Assembly (NCBI RefSeq): GCF_003431975.1
Contig: NZ_CP027116.1
Location: forward strand, 3,596,001-3,660,000
Length of the DNA: 64,000 bases
Direction: 5' to 3'
Source of the DNA: Bacillus pumilus
GTDB lineage: Bacteria > Bacillota > Bacilli > Bacillales > Bacillaceae
The position numbers were made by a program, and so were the translations under genes. This document shows positions 48,121 to 57,764 of this stretch, piece by piece (position 1 is the stretch's first letter; every line of letters begins with the position of its first letter). The notes under the pieces were generated by a model. The model ran no database searches, was not told the origin of the DNA, and saw nothing but the letters and a program-made list of their open reading frames with translations.

Positions 48121-48149
48121 AAGCAAGGTGCAGAGGCCCTTGCTTTTTT
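48121..48149 (+). terminator. Terminator after gerQ
   Basis: AAGCAAGG / CCTTGCTT stem followed by TTTTC, close behind the stop. Confidence 0.8.
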
Positions 48150-48234
48150 CTTTTGATTAGGTTTTTGACACACCTTTAGACTGCTGATCATAAGATGCCT
48201 AGTAGTTTTTATCAAACACCTAGAGGTGACATCA

Positions 48235-48852
48235 ATGACCGTTGAGCTGGATTATACATCACCCAATGTCAAATATTCATATGATCTAAATCAAAGCCCC
48301 CTTGTGAAATATGATCAGCATAATCTGATTAATGTTTTAGGAAAACAACAATTAAACTCGTTGGATCAAGTATCCCTTCTGGATATATATTTGAGTAAAA
48401 GCAAAGTCGTAGAGCCTCATTATCATCAAAATGCCGCAGAACTTGTTTATTGTATATCCGGCTCTGCAGCCGTCTCGATGCTGAATCCATTTACAAAAAA
48501 ATTGCACACCTATACCATTACCCCTGGACAGGTAGCAAACGTCCCTCAAGGCTGGTGGCACTATGAAGTTGCCCTTCAAGACAAAACTCATTTGTTAGCT
48601 ATTTTTAACGCATCTACGCCTGAAGTGATCCTAGGCTCAGACCTTCTTACCCTCACCCCTGCTCACATCATGGCACATACGTATTGCATGAACGAAACAC
48701 AGTGGAAGCAAGCGACACAGCCTGTGAAGCCTAGTGCGTTTATCGGGCCATTTTGCCACCGGGAGGAGACGCCTCAGACACATCCTGTCCCTCCGTCTCA
48801 CTACGTCCCTTATTACCAAGCACCGCCCAACTACGCCCCCTACTGGAATTAA
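48235..48852 (+). CDS. Single-cupin protein with a Tyr/Pro-rich tail, possible spore coat protein
   Basis: 205 residues; ATG at 48235 behind AGAGGTG (a GTG 9 nt earlier overlaps this site). One cupin barrel with VEPHYHQNAAELVYCISG (HxH plus Glu) and VPQGWWHYEVAL (distal His), so the metal site looks intact, as in oxalate-decarboxylase-like cupins. The last 30 residues are rich in Pro, Tyr and His (PPSHYVPYYQAPPNYAPYWN), a composition seen in coat proteins. Next to gerQ, hence a spore role is plausible but unproved. Confidence 0.75.
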   Translation: MTVELDYTSPNVKYSYDLNQSPLVKYDQHNLINVLGKQQLNSLDQVSLLDIYLSKSKVVEPHYHQNAAELVYCISGSAAVSMLNPFTKKLHTYTITPGQVANVPQGWWHYEVALQDKTHLLAIFNASTPEVILGSDLLTLTPAHIMAHTYCMNETQWKQATQPVKPSAFIGPFCHREETPQTHPVPPSHYVPYYQAPPNYAPYWN

Positions 48853-48854
48853 GA

Positions 48855-48890
48855 AAAAAACCGATGCCCCTCTCAGAGCATCGGTTTTTT
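48855..48890. terminator. Bidirectional terminator between the cupin gene and ywdK
   Basis: AAACCGATGC / GCATCGGTTT with a 10-nt loop and A/T runs on both sides. Confidence 0.87.
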
Positions 48891-48893
48891 GGA

Positions 48894-49265
48894 TTATAAA
48901 TTTTTTGCTGCTGCAATGACAAGCATGATCCAAGAAGCGATAAACGCCACTCCGCCAATTGGGGTAATGGCACCTAGAATCTTCACCTGAGTCAATGCCA
49001 GTACATAAAGGCTTCCCGAGAAGAAAAGGATGCCTGCAAGCATCACCCAGCCAGCAGTTGGAACTAAGGAAACACCTGACAGCTTATCTGCAAGAAAAGC
49101 AACAATAAATAGTCCAATCGCATGGAACATCTGATATTGAACCCCTTTGTTCCAGATCTCTATATACTTTTCAGGAATTTTCCCTTCCAATCCATGCGCA
49201 CCGAAGGCTCCAAGCCCAACAGCAAGCATCGCATTAATCGCACCTAAAATGAAAAATAGTTTCAT
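48894..49265 (-). CDS. ywdK: DUF423 membrane protein YwdK
   Basis: 123 residues, four membrane spans (about 1-22, 43-63, 68-89, 96-118), DUF423 motif [13 protein letters not shown] near the N-terminus. Conserved in Bacillus and many other bacteria, function unknown. ATG behind AAGGAG. Confidence 0.9.
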   Translation of the reverse strand: MKLFFILGAINAMLAVGLGAFGAHGLEGKIPEKYIEIWNKGVQYQMFHAIGLFIVAFLADKLSGVSLVPTAGWVMLAGILFFSGSLYVLALTQVKILGAITPIGGVAFIASWIMLVIAAAKNL

Positions 49266-49323
49266 TCGTCATTCTCCTTATCTCGTCAGTTATGTTTATC
49301 ATAGCGCGGGTGACAGACGACAT

Positions 49324-50643
49324 TCAACTTTCCCTTTGCGTTGACACGAGATTGTCGGATTTCTTCTTCTTTCGTAAGAGAATTTGATCGACCACGATCG
49401 CAATGAGTGTACCTAGAACCAGACCATTGCTTAATAATGAAATGAGTACAGGATGCATACCTTTCAAAGCTCCCTGCGGTACAAACATTGCCCCCACACC
49501 TGCTAACACCGCAATCCCTAGGACAAAGCGAATCCGTGGAATTTCTTCTTTTTCATACTGATCAAACTCAGACATCGCAATCCCAATCATAGAGGAGAAC
49601 ACCACAAAGTTTACAGCAAGCCCCACAGGTGATGGCATTGCGGAGAAGAAGCTCATGAGCAGCGGGAATAAACTAATGAGTACAATGAGTAGACTTCCTA
49701 TGAAAAATGGTTTTCTCGACGGAATTTTTGTTGTCTGGATAAATCCTGCTGCCCCCGAAATAGGTACAGGCGCAATCGCACCGATCAATCCGCTCAGTAA
49801 ATGACCAAATGCTGCGACAAAACCAGCCGGCCGAGCTCTCTTGCGCTCACGCAGTTCGCCAAATGCCTTCACTGAACTTTCCACAATTCGAATACTTGCT
49901 AGCATGTTCACAATGAGTAAGATCGTAATAAAAAAGGACGTGACAAGTAATCCACTGTCAAAGACCGGCATGCCGAATGGGAACAGCTTTGGAAACTCGA
50001 TGATTTGTTCTGGAATTCGAACCGGCTTCGCCAATCCAAGTAGAGCGAATATCAGCCATCCGCCTGCAAGGGCAAACAACACAGAAAACTGCCTTAAATA
50101 ATGCCATTTTGAGCGGCTGATCATGAAGGTCAGGATAATAATCAAGATCGATAAGCAAAAGACAAGCCCGTCCACCTGATTTCCTCGATAGCCAATGCCC
50201 ATCAGTCCTTTCATGATCGGCTGACTTAGCTGTACAACTAAGAGCAGCAAGTAAATGCCTGTAACGACTGGCGTAAATAAAGACGCAAGCCAATTAATAA
50301 TTTTAAAAAGACTAAAAATAAAAAAGAAAGCCGCACTAAAAATTAAAGCCCCTTGTAAAGCTTGCAGGGTTTCAGGATACGTCGCAAAGATTGTTCCTGT
50401 CATGCCTGCATAAAGGGTATACACACCCCACCAAAGCCCAGCTGGACTTTCGTTGATCGGCAGCATATGGCCACATAAACACTGCACCATCGCCACAAGA
50501 CCAAGTGAAAAGAATGTACTCTGAATCAGCTCCGCCGCCTGCACTTGGTTCAATTCAAACGCTTGTGCAATCGCAATGGGTACAGCAATAGAAGCTGCGA
50601 TAAAAAATGCCATCCACTGAATGGCGCCCAAAAATAGTTTCAA
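49324..50643 (-). CDS. ywdJ: NCS2-type purine/pyrimidine permease YwdJ
   Basis: 439 residues from a TTG at 50643, which has GGAAGG at a proper gap; the GTG at 50652 is the alternative. About 12-14 hydrophobic segments and xanthine/uracil-permease features (AFGHLLSGLIGAIAPVPISGAAGFIQTT, MLASIRIVESSVKAFGEL). Probably transports a nucleobase; substrate unknown. Same neighbours as in B. subtilis (ywdI upstream, ywdK downstream). Confidence 0.88.
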   Translation of the reverse strand: MKLFLGAIQWMAFFIAASIAVPIAIAQAFELNQVQAAELIQSTFFSLGLVAMVQCLCGHMLPINESPAGLWWGVYTLYAGMTGTIFATYPETLQALQGALIFSAAFFFIFSLFKIINWLASLFTPVVTGIYLLLLVVQLSQPIMKGLMGIGYRGNQVDGLVFCLSILIIILTFMISRSKWHYLRQFSVLFALAGGWLIFALLGLAKPVRIPEQIIEFPKLFPFGMPVFDSGLLVTSFFITILLIVNMLASIRIVESSVKAFGELRERKRARPAGFVAAFGHLLSGLIGAIAPVPISGAAGFIQTTKIPSRKPFFIGSLLIVLISLFPLLMSFFSAMPSPVGLAVNFVVFSSMIGIAMSEFDQYEKEEIPRIRFVLGIAVLAGVGAMFVPQGALKGMHPVLISLLSNGLVLGTLIAIVVDQILLRKKKKSDNLVSTQRES

Positions 50644-50676
50644 CCCGATCACCTTCCCTTTGTCGTGACAAGACCA

Positions 50677-51009
50677 TTAAAAATCAAAAATAGAATCACC
50701 GTTCCCATCTTTCTCTTTTTGCCTCTCTTCTTGATGCTGAAATTTCTTCGCACCGCTAGTGCCCATCAGCTTCTCTAGCATGGCATGATCTGGGGACATA
50801 GACGGCGCGGCCGGTGTCTGTATCGAAGAAGATGGCGAGATGACCGTCGGCTGCGGCGTTTGCATCTGTGATGGGGCATCAAGAATGACATCACATAGTG
50901 AAGAAATCGCCGCCACTTGACGTTTCACCTCTTCATCATTTCCACTTTGTTTCGCCTTTTGAACCGCTTCTTCCATTTTTTGAAGCAGACTTGATATATG
51001 AATATTCAA
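50677..51009 (-). CDS. ywdI: YwdI, small hydrophilic protein
   Basis: 110 residues from the TTG at 51009 behind GGAGGG (frame extends further without a ribosome-binding site). N-terminal helix (NIHISSLLQKMEEAVQKAK), DEEVKRQVAAISSLCDVIL, a Pro/Ser/Gln-rich linker and a charged C-terminal helix (LMGTSGAKKFQHQEERQKEKDG). Cytoplasmic, no known function; upstream of ywdJ as in B. subtilis. Confidence 0.82.
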   Translation of the reverse strand: MNIHISSLLQKMEEAVQKAKQSGNDEEVKRQVAAISSLCDVILDAPSQMQTPQPTVISPSSSIQTPAAPSMSPDHAMLEKLMGTSGAKKFQHQEERQKEKDGNGDSIFDF

Positions 51010-51178
51010 GGGTAGACCCTCCAATCTAAAAAAATCGTTTTCCAACATTATTTTACCAAATGAACAAACGAAATGGTTCATTTTTTCAAAGCAGTGCGCT
51101 CACGTCCCTCTTATTTGACCCGACATAGCCCTTCACACATAATAAAAGAAACAACATCGTTTATGAAAGGATTAAATA

Positions 51179-52537
51179 ATGGACAAACTCACTACTCTTT
51201 TTCAGAAACAAAAAGTCTTTCAAAAGCCGCCGGTTGAAGAACGCCTCCGCCTCCTTAAAGACTTAAAAGCAGCCATCAAACAGCATGAGAAGGATATTTT
51301 ACAAGCCTTAGCCCATGATTTACATAAATCCGAACAGGAAGCCTATACAACAGAGATCGGGATGGTGTATGAAGAAATCAATCATACCATCAAGCACCTT
51401 CACAAATGGGCAAAGCCAGCACGCGTGCGAACGCCTCTGACTCATATCGGATCGAAAAGCATGATCATCAAGGAACCTTATGGAAGTGTGCTCATCATTG
51501 CCCCTTGGAATTATCCTTTCCAATTGGCCCTTTCTCCATTAGTTGGTGCCATTGCGGCAGGTAATACCGTCATCTTAAAACCGTCTGAGCTGACGTCGCA
51601 AGTCTCACAAGTGATCAGTGCAATGGTGGAGCAAGTATTTCATAAAGAACATGCAGCTGTCGTAGAAGGCGGTGTAGAAGTCAGTACAGAGCTGCTGAAA
51701 CTGCCCTTTGATTATATCTTCTTTACAGGCAGTGTGGCAGTCGGCAAAGTTGTCATGGAAGCCGCTGCAAAGCATTTGACCCCTGTTACACTTGAGCTTG
51801 GCGGAAAAAGCCCTTGCATCGTCATGCCTGATGCAGACATCAAACTAGCGGCGAAACGCATCACTTTCGGCAAATTCACTAATGCTGGTCAAACGTGTAT
51901 TGCACCAGACTATTTGCTTGTTCATGAATCGATTAAAGAGGATCTTTTGCGCGAAATGACAGCCTGTATCCGTGACTTTTATGGTGAACAACCTGAAACA
52001 CATCCGCACTTTGGGAAAAATGTCAGCCAGCGTCACTTTGACAGGCTCTCACAATTCCTTTCAAATGGAACGATCGTTACGGGTGGACAGCGCAATGAAG
52101 ACGAGCTCAAAATCGCACCGACCATTTTAGACCACATCACATGGGAAGATCCTGTCATGCAGGAGGAAATTTTCGGACCGATTCTGCCTGTCATGACCTT
52201 CGAATCTCTGCATGAGGCAGCACATATGATCAAAGCAAGACCAAAGCCGCTTGCTCTTTACCTATTTACAACAAGTAAAGAAACAGAATCCTATATTCTA
52301 GACCATCTCTCATTTGGCGGAGGATGTATCAATGACACGCTCATGCATGTCGCTACTCCTTACCTGCCATTCGGAGGCGTGGGCGAAAGCGGCATGGGAC
52401 GATATCATGGGAAAGAAAGCTTCTTTACGTTTACACATGAAAAAAGCGTCCTGCGCCAAACCAATCGCTTCGATTTTTCCTTCCGTTATCCAAATGCGAA
52501 AAATGGACTCGACTTGGTTCGTAAATTTTTAAAATAA
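51179..52537 (+). CDS. ywdH: Aldehyde dehydrogenase YwdH
   Basis: 452 residues, NAD(P)-dependent class 3-type aldehyde dehydrogenase. Motifs: [29 protein letters not shown], catalytic Glu in [13 protein letters not shown], catalytic Cys in [13 protein letters not shown]. The C-terminal region (RKFLK) and length match the fatty/short-chain aldehyde branch. ATG behind AAAGGA; divergent from ywdI. Confidence 0.92.
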   Translation: MDKLTTLFQKQKVFQKPPVEERLRLLKDLKAAIKQHEKDILQALAHDLHKSEQEAYTTEIGMVYEEINHTIKHLHKWAKPARVRTPLTHIGSKSMIIKEPYGSVLIIAPWNYPFQLALSPLVGAIAAGNTVILKPSELTSQVSQVISAMVEQVFHKEHAAVVEGGVEVSTELLKLPFDYIFFTGSVAVGKVVMEAAAKHLTPVTLELGGKSPCIVMPDADIKLAAKRITFGKFTNAGQTCIAPDYLLVHESIKEDLLREMTACIRDFYGEQPETHPHFGKNVSQRHFDRLSQFLSNGTIVTGGQRNEDELKIAPTILDHITWEDPVMQEEIFGPILPVMTFESLHEAAHMIKARPKPLALYLFTTSKETESYILDHLSFGGGCINDTLMHVATPYLPFGGVGESGMGRYHGKESFFTFTHEKSVLRQTNRFDFSFRYPNAKNGLDLVRKFLK

Positions 52538-52539
52538 AC

Positions 52540-52572
52540 AGGACGAAGGGGCTTTCCCCTCGTCCTCTTTTT
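52540..52572. terminator. Bidirectional terminator between ywdH and ung
   Basis: AGGACGA(A)GGGG / CCCCTCGTCCT hairpin with a T-run; it reaches the ung stop. Confidence 0.83.
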
Positions 52573-53251
52573 ATTCAATATCTTGGATACACCAGTTGAT
52601 TTCATCATTCCCCATTTGCTTTAAATAGGCGTTTACTTTTGAAAACGGACGACTGCCAAAAAAGCCGTTTCGTGCAGAAAAAGGACTTGGATGAGGTGAC
52701 TCAATGATGTAATGCTTGTTTTGATCAATGCGTTCTTTCTTATTTTGAGCATGTCTCCCCCATAGCACAAAAACAACGGGCTGATCTCGTTCATTCAGCA
52801 CATCAATGACGCGGTCTGTCACACGCTCCCAGCCCTTGCCTTTATGTGAATTCGCCTCGCCCTTTCTGACGGTCAATACAGTGTTTAAGAGCAGCACACC
52901 TTGCTCTGCCCAGCTCACAAGTGAACCATGGTTTGGAACAGGACAGCCAAGATCATCCTTTAGCTCCTGAAAAATATTCCTCAAAGATGGCGGATGTTTC
53001 ACGCCAGGCTGAACAGAAAAGCTCAATCCATGTGCCTGCCCTGGGCCATGATAAGGGTCTTGTCCCAAAATCACCACTTTGACCTCTTCATAGGACGTCA
53101 AATGAAGCGCACGATAAACGTCATCCGGTTTCGGAAAAACGGTCTGCGTGCGGTATTCTTCCTTCATCCATTCACGTAATTCCTGATAATACGGCTGCTC
53201 AAACTCACTTTCCATCACCGCCCACCAGTTATCATTTAAAAATGGCTTCAT
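52571..53251 (-). CDS. ung: Uracil-DNA glycosylase
   Basis: Family 1 UDG that excises uracil from DNA at the start of base-excision repair. ATG at 53251 ([10 protein letters not shown]) behind GAGGGAGG; 226 residues, overlapping the end of ywdF by 4 nt. Motifs: [21 protein letters not shown] (catalytic Asp, water-activating loop), LLLNTVLTV and [13 protein letters not shown] (HPSPLS-type His loop). Confidence 0.97.
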   Translation of the reverse strand: MKPFLNDNWWAVMESEFEQPYYQELREWMKEEYRTQTVFPKPDDVYRALHLTSYEEVKVVILGQDPYHGPGQAHGLSFSVQPGVKHPPSLRNIFQELKDDLGCPVPNHGSLVSWAEQGVLLLNTVLTVRKGEANSHKGKGWERVTDRVIDVLNERDQPVVFVLWGRHAQNKKERIDQNKHYIIESPHPSPFSARNGFFGSRPFSKVNAYLKQMGNDEINWCIQDIE

Positions 53252-54075
53252 TGTGTTTTTCCTCCCTCTACCTGCTGCGTTAGTCTTGAGATCATCGGTT
53301 TTCCGTCCCACACAATCTCACTCTCTGATTCTCGTTTTTTCATCGCTGGTTCTTCTAATAAGACAGCAAAGTTCGCTGTCGGCAGATCACCCAGCTCATG
53401 CTTTTCACTCAGATCATCTAAGTAGTTCTTTCTTGTTTCACCAAGATCACTAGATTGGTTTCCACCGCCGTCAAAGAACGCATAGATCACGCTAGCAGCC
53501 GGCACTCGTTTGACACGGGCATGCTGCGCGACACGTAAGAAAAAGTCCCAATCCCAGTAATGATGCATCGCTGGATCAAAATAGCCAATCTCATCGTGTA
53601 TACAGCGTTTATACATACTGCCGGAAGGAACATAGGTAGAAAACACACGCATATCCTCAATAGCGGCTGTATAAGCAAACAGACGTCTTGACACCGGGAA
53701 GCGGGTCGCGCCTTTTTCTTCAAATGACACAATTTCTGCATCAGAGAAGACAAAATCGGCGTCCTCTAGTGCCTTACTCATTCGTTCGATATGACAAGGT
53801 GTAAAGTAATCATCGTCATCACTCAGCATGATGACATCGCCTGTCAGCTCCCGCACACCCACGTTTCTAGCATTCACATGCTGGACATTCTCATCTAAAT
53901 GGATCAAGCGGATCGGTAGTTCAGGGTAGAGTTCCTGGATGATGTCGACTCGCTCGCCTGCATCATTCACGACCACAATTTCAAAAGGCTGTACGGTTTG
54001 TCTCGTAATAGATTCAAGCAGCTCACACAGTGCACTGAGCCGGTTATGTGTCACAATTAATAAAGAAATCTTCAT
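53248..54075 (-). CDS. ywdF: GT2 family glycosyltransferase YwdF
   Basis: 275 residues. [26 protein letters not shown] and the DxD-type [13 protein letters not shown] are GT2 features, followed by [12 protein letters not shown] (acceptor-loop region). No membrane span, so cytoplasmic. Translationally coupled to ung. It may add to the cell or spore surface sugars but the target is unknown. Confidence 0.88.
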   Translation of the reverse strand: MKISLLIVTHNRLSALCELLESITRQTVQPFEIVVVNDAGERVDIIQELYPELPIRLIHLDENVQHVNARNVGVRELTGDVIMLSDDDDYFTPCHIERMSKALEDADFVFSDAEIVSFEEKGATRFPVSRRLFAYTAAIEDMRVFSTYVPSGSMYKRCIHDEIGYFDPAMHHYWDWDFFLRVAQHARVKRVPAASVIYAFFDGGGNQSSDLGETRKNYLDDLSEKHELGDLPTANFAVLLEEPAMKKRESESEIVWDGKPMISRLTQQVEGGKTQ

Positions 54076-54203
54076 ATGCAGCTTACTCCTTTAATAGATT
54101 CGTCTTTTTCCATTAAAACATAAAATGACATTCTTCTCATGATATAAAAGGCGGTTTGATGTGACGGGAAAATGGGAATTTTTGAAGAAAAGGAGTGATG
54201 ACG

Positions 54204-54509
54204 ATGGAATACTTCACTGTAGAAAATAGCAAAGAAGCGAAACAGACCATTGAACAAATCCATTCTACAAAGGACGACGTTTTTGTTTTTGCATATGATC
54301 CTGAACGCTCTGATACCATAACGGAGCATACGGACGCCAAAAGCATGACAGCGGTCGATCAAGGAATTTTAGATCAACTTGCCAATGTCATCCGCACTCG
54401 GGATGATGAGCTCATGGCCAAAATCATGTCAGTTGGCGCCGATCAGGCATTAGCCTTAACACTTTTAGACGAATTGAAAAAAGGAAAATTGGTGATTTGT
54501 AAAAGGTAA
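54204..54509 (+). CDS. Small protein, possible YflT-type general stress domain
   Basis: 101 residues from the ATG at 54204, AGGAG 8 nt upstream. Sequence such as YFTVENSKEAKQTIEQIHST, DVFVFAYDPERSDTITEHTDA and LALTLLDELKKGKLVICKR recalls the N-terminal YflT/general-stress-17M domain. Acidic, cytoplasmic. Monocistronic between ywdF and pdxK. The family call is tentative. Confidence 0.65.
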   Translation: MEYFTVENSKEAKQTIEQIHSTKDDVFVFAYDPERSDTITEHTDAKSMTAVDQGILDQLANVIRTRDDELMAKIMSVGADQALALTLLDELKKGKLVICKR

Positions 54510-54517
54510 AGGATGAG

Positions 54518-54546
54518 GCGTTCCTCACAGGGTGGAACGCTTTTTT
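54518..54546 (+). terminator. Terminator before pdxK
   Basis: GCGTTCC / GGAACGC with a 9-nt loop and TTTTTT. Confidence 0.85.
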
Positions 54547-54557
54547 ATGTCGTTTCA

Positions 54558-54586
54558 TTGTGATAAATGGGAAAGCTGATTATAAT
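54558..54586 (+). promoter_or_regulatory. SigA promoter of pdxK
   Basis: TTGTGA, 17-nt spacer, perfect TATAAT; 50 nt before the ATG. Confidence 0.75.
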
Positions 54587-54635
54587 AAGAGGTAGAACAG
54601 TAACTGTTACACATCACATTGGAGGTTCAGCAACT

Positions 54636-55445
54636 ATGTCTATGAATAAAGCACTCACCATCGCAGGCTCGGATTCAAGCGGCGGTGCAGGTATCCAAGC
54701 AGATTTAAAAACGTTTCAAGAAAAAAACGTCTACGGGATGACAGCTTTAACCGTTGTCGTTGCAATGGACCCTCATAATCATTGGGATCATCAGGTGTTC
54801 CCAATTGATACGGCGACGATCCGTGCGCAGCTCTCTACCATTGTAGAAGGCATTGGGGTAGATGCGCTGAAAACGGGTATGCTCCCAACGGTCGACGTGA
54901 TCGAACTTGCAGCGGACACGATCAAAACATACGACTTAAAAAATGTCGTCATTGATCCTGTGATGGTTTGTAAGGGTGCGAACGAAGTCCTTTACCCAGA
55001 GCACGCTGAAGCACTGCGCGAAAAGCTTGCGCCACTGGCAACCGTCATCACGCCTAACCTTTTCGAAGCAAGTCAATTAAGTGGAATGGATGAGATCAAA
55101 ACGATCGAACAAATGGAAGAAGCAGCAAAACGCATTCACGCACTTGGTGCCAAATATGTGGTCATCACTGGAGGCGGTAAGCTAAGCCAAGATAAAGCGA
55201 TCGATTTGCTTTATGATGGACAAACCTTCGAACACCTTGAAACAGATAAGATCGACACAGAATACACACACGGCGCAGGCTGCACATTCTCAGCAGCAGT
55301 CACAGCTGAACTAGCAAAAGGCTCAGACGTGAAAGAAGCCATTTATGCAGCAAAAGAATTCATCACGGCTGCCATCAATGGCTCTTTCCAGCTAAACGAA
55401 TACATCGGGCCAACAAAGCATTCTGCTCATCGTTTTGACAAATAG
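54636..55445 (+). CDS. pdxK: Pyridoxal/HMP kinase PdxK (ThiD family)
   Basis: Ribokinase-fold kinase that phosphorylates pyridoxine/pyridoxal and hydroxymethylpyrimidine; the B. subtilis YwdB protein is named PdxK though it belongs to the ThiD family. ATG at 54636 (MSMNKALTIAG) behind TTGGAGG; 269 residues. Motifs: AGSDSSGGAGIQADLKTF, VIDPVMVCKGA, TPNLFEASQLSG and YTHGAGCTFSAAVTAEL (anion hole, catalytic region; Cys in the lid is typical of the PdxK/ThiD dual-type enzymes). Confidence 0.94.
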   Translation: MSMNKALTIAGSDSSGGAGIQADLKTFQEKNVYGMTALTVVVAMDPHNHWDHQVFPIDTATIRAQLSTIVEGIGVDALKTGMLPTVDVIELAADTIKTYDLKNVVIDPVMVCKGANEVLYPEHAEALREKLAPLATVITPNLFEASQLSGMDEIKTIEQMEEAAKRIHALGAKYVVITGGGKLSQDKAIDLLYDGQTFEHLETDKIDTEYTHGAGCTFSAAVTAELAKGSDVKEAIYAAKEFITAAINGSFQLNEYIGPTKHSAHRFDK

Positions 55446-55450
55446 TACAG

Positions 55451-55487
55451 AAAAAACCGATTCGCCGCTTGGGTGAATCGGTTTTTA
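55451..55487 (+). terminator. Terminator after pdxK
   Basis: AAAAACCGATTC / GAATCGGTTTTT, 11-nt loop. Confidence 0.87.
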
Positions 55488-55546
55488 TTTGTACTTACAA
55501 GCTCTTGTATATCTTCTCTATTCTCTCAAATTCATCACGTAAATCA

Positions 55547-55838
55547 CTATCTATCATCAGGTCTTCCCGTAATCACTTTTAGAAACTCGATAAATGAACG
55601 ACCTGATTCAATGAGTTGATATAAAAACTCTTTAAAGTCGGCCATCAATAGCTTATTTTCCAGTGATAACATAATCTCTCGATCGGATTTTCTCTCCAAC
55701 TGTATTCCTAGGGGTAAACTTGGATAATAAACCTTTCCGTACCCTTTTTCCATAAGTCTTCTTTCGTAGCAACTGATGTACATGATCTTTAAATAAAAAA
55801 AGCATACCCGCACCCAGGTACACTCTTTCATCATACAT
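55547..55838 (-). pseudogene. Uncertain reading frames, possibly a decayed gene
   Basis: No single frame here is convincing, and none has a good ribosome-binding site. One frame reads MYDERVYLGAGMLFLF and KDHVHQLLRKKTYGKR from 55838, a second reads YYPSLPLGIQLERKSDREIM and FLYQLIESGRSFIEFLKVI to a stop at 55547, and a third, further down (about 55480-55560), reads MIDSDLRDEFERIEDIQELV. The three in succession look like pieces of one protein broken by frameshifts, but this may be chance. No family recognised. It fills most of the gap between pdxK and the gene ending at 55845. Confidence 0.3.
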
Positions 55839-55844
55839 TCATAC

Positions 55845-56183
55845 CTACTTTTGCTGATCAGATTCTTTCGCCATTTTTCGAATAAAGGCTTCGATGGATT
55901 CAACAAATAAGGCATATTCTTTCATTTGTTTATACGTATCTGACAGCTTCTCTTTTAATTCTTCCTGCTCTAGAGAAGGTTCACCGAGAATAGATTGGAC
56001 TTGAATGAGCAATTCTTTATATTCTTCACGTTTATCTTCAACATGATCTGCCATTGTCTCCAAGCGTTTTCTAGTCGTCGGCTGCTGTTTTGAATTCAAG
56101 TAAACAACCCCTTTTTGTCCTATCGCATTTGGATAAACGTCAGCCTCAGCTGTATATATTTTAAAATGATACCATAATTCCAC
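55845..56183 (-). CDS. Small helical protein downstream of sacA
   Basis: Up to 112 residues. The start is uncertain: GTG at 56183 has no ribosome-binding site, and ATG at 56054 (MADHVEDKREEYKEL) has GGAG too close. The N-terminal part (YTAEADVYPNAIGQKG) seems coherent with the rest, which is a charged coiled-coil helix (LEQEELKEKLSDTYKQMKEY). B. subtilis has ywdA at this place behind sacA, so it could be the counterpart, but I cannot confirm it. Function unknown. Confidence 0.5.
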   Translation of the reverse strand: MELWYHFKIYTAEADVYPNAIGQKGVVYLNSKQQPTTRKRLETMADHVEDKREEYKELLIQVQSILGEPSLEQEELKEKLSDTYKQMKEYALFVESIEAFIRKMAKESDQQK

Positions 56184-56276
56184 TTATGATCATATATGTA
56201 AAACGTCATCAAACCGCATCCGGCCACCCTTGTATATACATGATATAGACCCTAAGATACAGGCTGAATTCACTAG

Positions 56277-56301
56277 AAAAAAGCAGATCAATGACCTGCT
56301 T
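56277..56301 (-). terminator. Terminator overlapping the sacA stop codon
   Basis: Minus strand AAGCAG / CTGCTT with a 9-nt loop that contains the TGA, followed by TTTT. Short stem, moderate strength. Confidence 0.6.
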
Positions 56302-57745
56302 CTGTTTGTAAATGCCATGTCTTCAGTTTCAGCTTTGTTTCATTTCTCCCACTGATCGAGATTGATTTATTTCCCGGGGAAGGAAAGTAACGTGCGGTAA
56401 ATACTTCTCGGCCCCCATTTACAAAAATCTCAATCGACGATGCATCAATAAAGATATGAAGATCGTGTAATTCCTCTATTGCTACTTCTCGAACTTCTTT
56501 TGTTCGATCTTCAAATCGATCTCGCTCTAATGTCAGTTTGCCCTCATCTTTATCATAAATGATACGGGCTGCCGCACGAATACAGCATTCAAACCCTTTT
56601 TGTGTGTCAATTTGATCAATGAATACCTCTGCGCTCGTCATATCATCTATAGGAATAGATTGAACGGAGCGTTTGATATGGAAAACATGCTCTTGTTCAT
56701 TACTCCTCAGTGCTTGGAGCTCAGTGACTGGCTTTTGAATCAGATGTCCGTCATCATCTAAATGGAGCTCTCTCGGGATCGTGAGGCAGTGAATCCATTG
56801 ATATGAAATCGTTGGATGATGCTCTTCTCCTTGATCAGGCACTCCCATCCATCCAATTAAAAGACGTCTGCCTGACTCGTCTAAAAAGGTTTGCTGCGCA
56901 TAGAAGTCAAAACCGCGATCCAGCTCCTCAAACGCTCCATGTGTATATTGATAGGTATGATCATTTAATCTCCCAACAAAATAGCCGGATTGATGGGTAT
57001 TCTGATATTTTAAGCCCTCCGGCTCGAGTCCTTGCGGTGACACAATCAATACATCCCGGCCATCTAATTCAAATAGATCTGGACATTCCCACATATAGCC
57101 GAAATCCTCTAATCCATTTTTTCCACTGCCTGCAATGATGCCTTGAAACGTCCAACCGTCTAAAGTATCAGAGGTAAACAAGACGAGATTCCCTTTCAGA
57201 TCAAGACTTTGTGCACCAAGAACCATGTACCATTGGCCATTTCGCTTCCATACTTTCGGATCACGAAAATGAGCGGTGAATCCTTCTGGCAGCGTCGCCA
57301 CGACACCTTTTTTCTGAAAATGAATGCCATCCTCTGAAACAGCTAAACATTGATATGTCTCACGGTTCCCTTCTTCATCGCGAACGTTTCCAGTGTACAT
57401 CACATACATATGTCCATCGTCTATGAATGCACTGCCAGAATAACAGCCGTTTTGATCAAACCAATCACTTGGAGCAAGGGCGGCTTCCTCGTGCTGCCAA
57501 TTTACTAGATCTACCGAAGTGTAATGTCCCCAAAATTTTGCGCCATGTCCTGTTTTGAATGGCTGCCACTGATAAAAAACATGGTACACCCCATTCCACT
57601 GAATTAAACCATTCGGGTCATTTAAAAGACCGACTGGCGGCATTAAATGAAAATGCTGGCGGTACACATCTTTGTTCACCAAATGCTCATAGTTTCGAAT
57701 ACGTTCTGCTACCTTTTGACGAAGTGCTGCATCAATTGTTGTCAT
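56288..57745 (-). CDS. sacA: Sucrose-6-phosphate hydrolase
   Basis: GH32 beta-fructosidase that splits sucrose 6-phosphate, delivered by SacP, into glucose 6-phosphate and fructose. 485 residues. The catalytic set is complete: nucleophile Asp in LLNDPNGLIQW, transition-state Asp in HFRDPKVW and acid/base Glu in MWECPDLF. N-terminal five-blade propeller, C-terminal beta-sandwich (ASSIEIFVNGGREVFTARYF). ATG behind AAGGAG, 19 nt after sacP. Confidence 0.96.
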   Translation of the reverse strand: MTTIDAALRQKVAERIRNYEHLVNKDVYRQHFHLMPPVGLLNDPNGLIQWNGVYHVFYQWQPFKTGHGAKFWGHYTSVDLVNWQHEEAALAPSDWFDQNGCYSGSAFIDDGHMYVMYTGNVRDEEGNRETYQCLAVSEDGIHFQKKGVVATLPEGFTAHFRDPKVWKRNGQWYMVLGAQSLDLKGNLVLFTSDTLDGWTFQGIIAGSGKNGLEDFGYMWECPDLFELDGRDVLIVSPQGLEPEGLKYQNTHQSGYFVGRLNDHTYQYTHGAFEELDRGFDFYAQQTFLDESGRRLLIGWMGVPDQGEEHHPTISYQWIHCLTIPRELHLDDDGHLIQKPVTELQALRSNEQEHVFHIKRSVQSIPIDDMTSAEVFIDQIDTQKGFECCIRAAARIIYDKDEGKLTLERDRFEDRTKEVREVAIEELHDLHIFIDASSIEIFVNGGREVFTARYFPSPGNKSISISGRNETKLKLKTWHLQTEAGH

Positions 57746-57764
57746 GACTGTGATCTCTCCTTGA

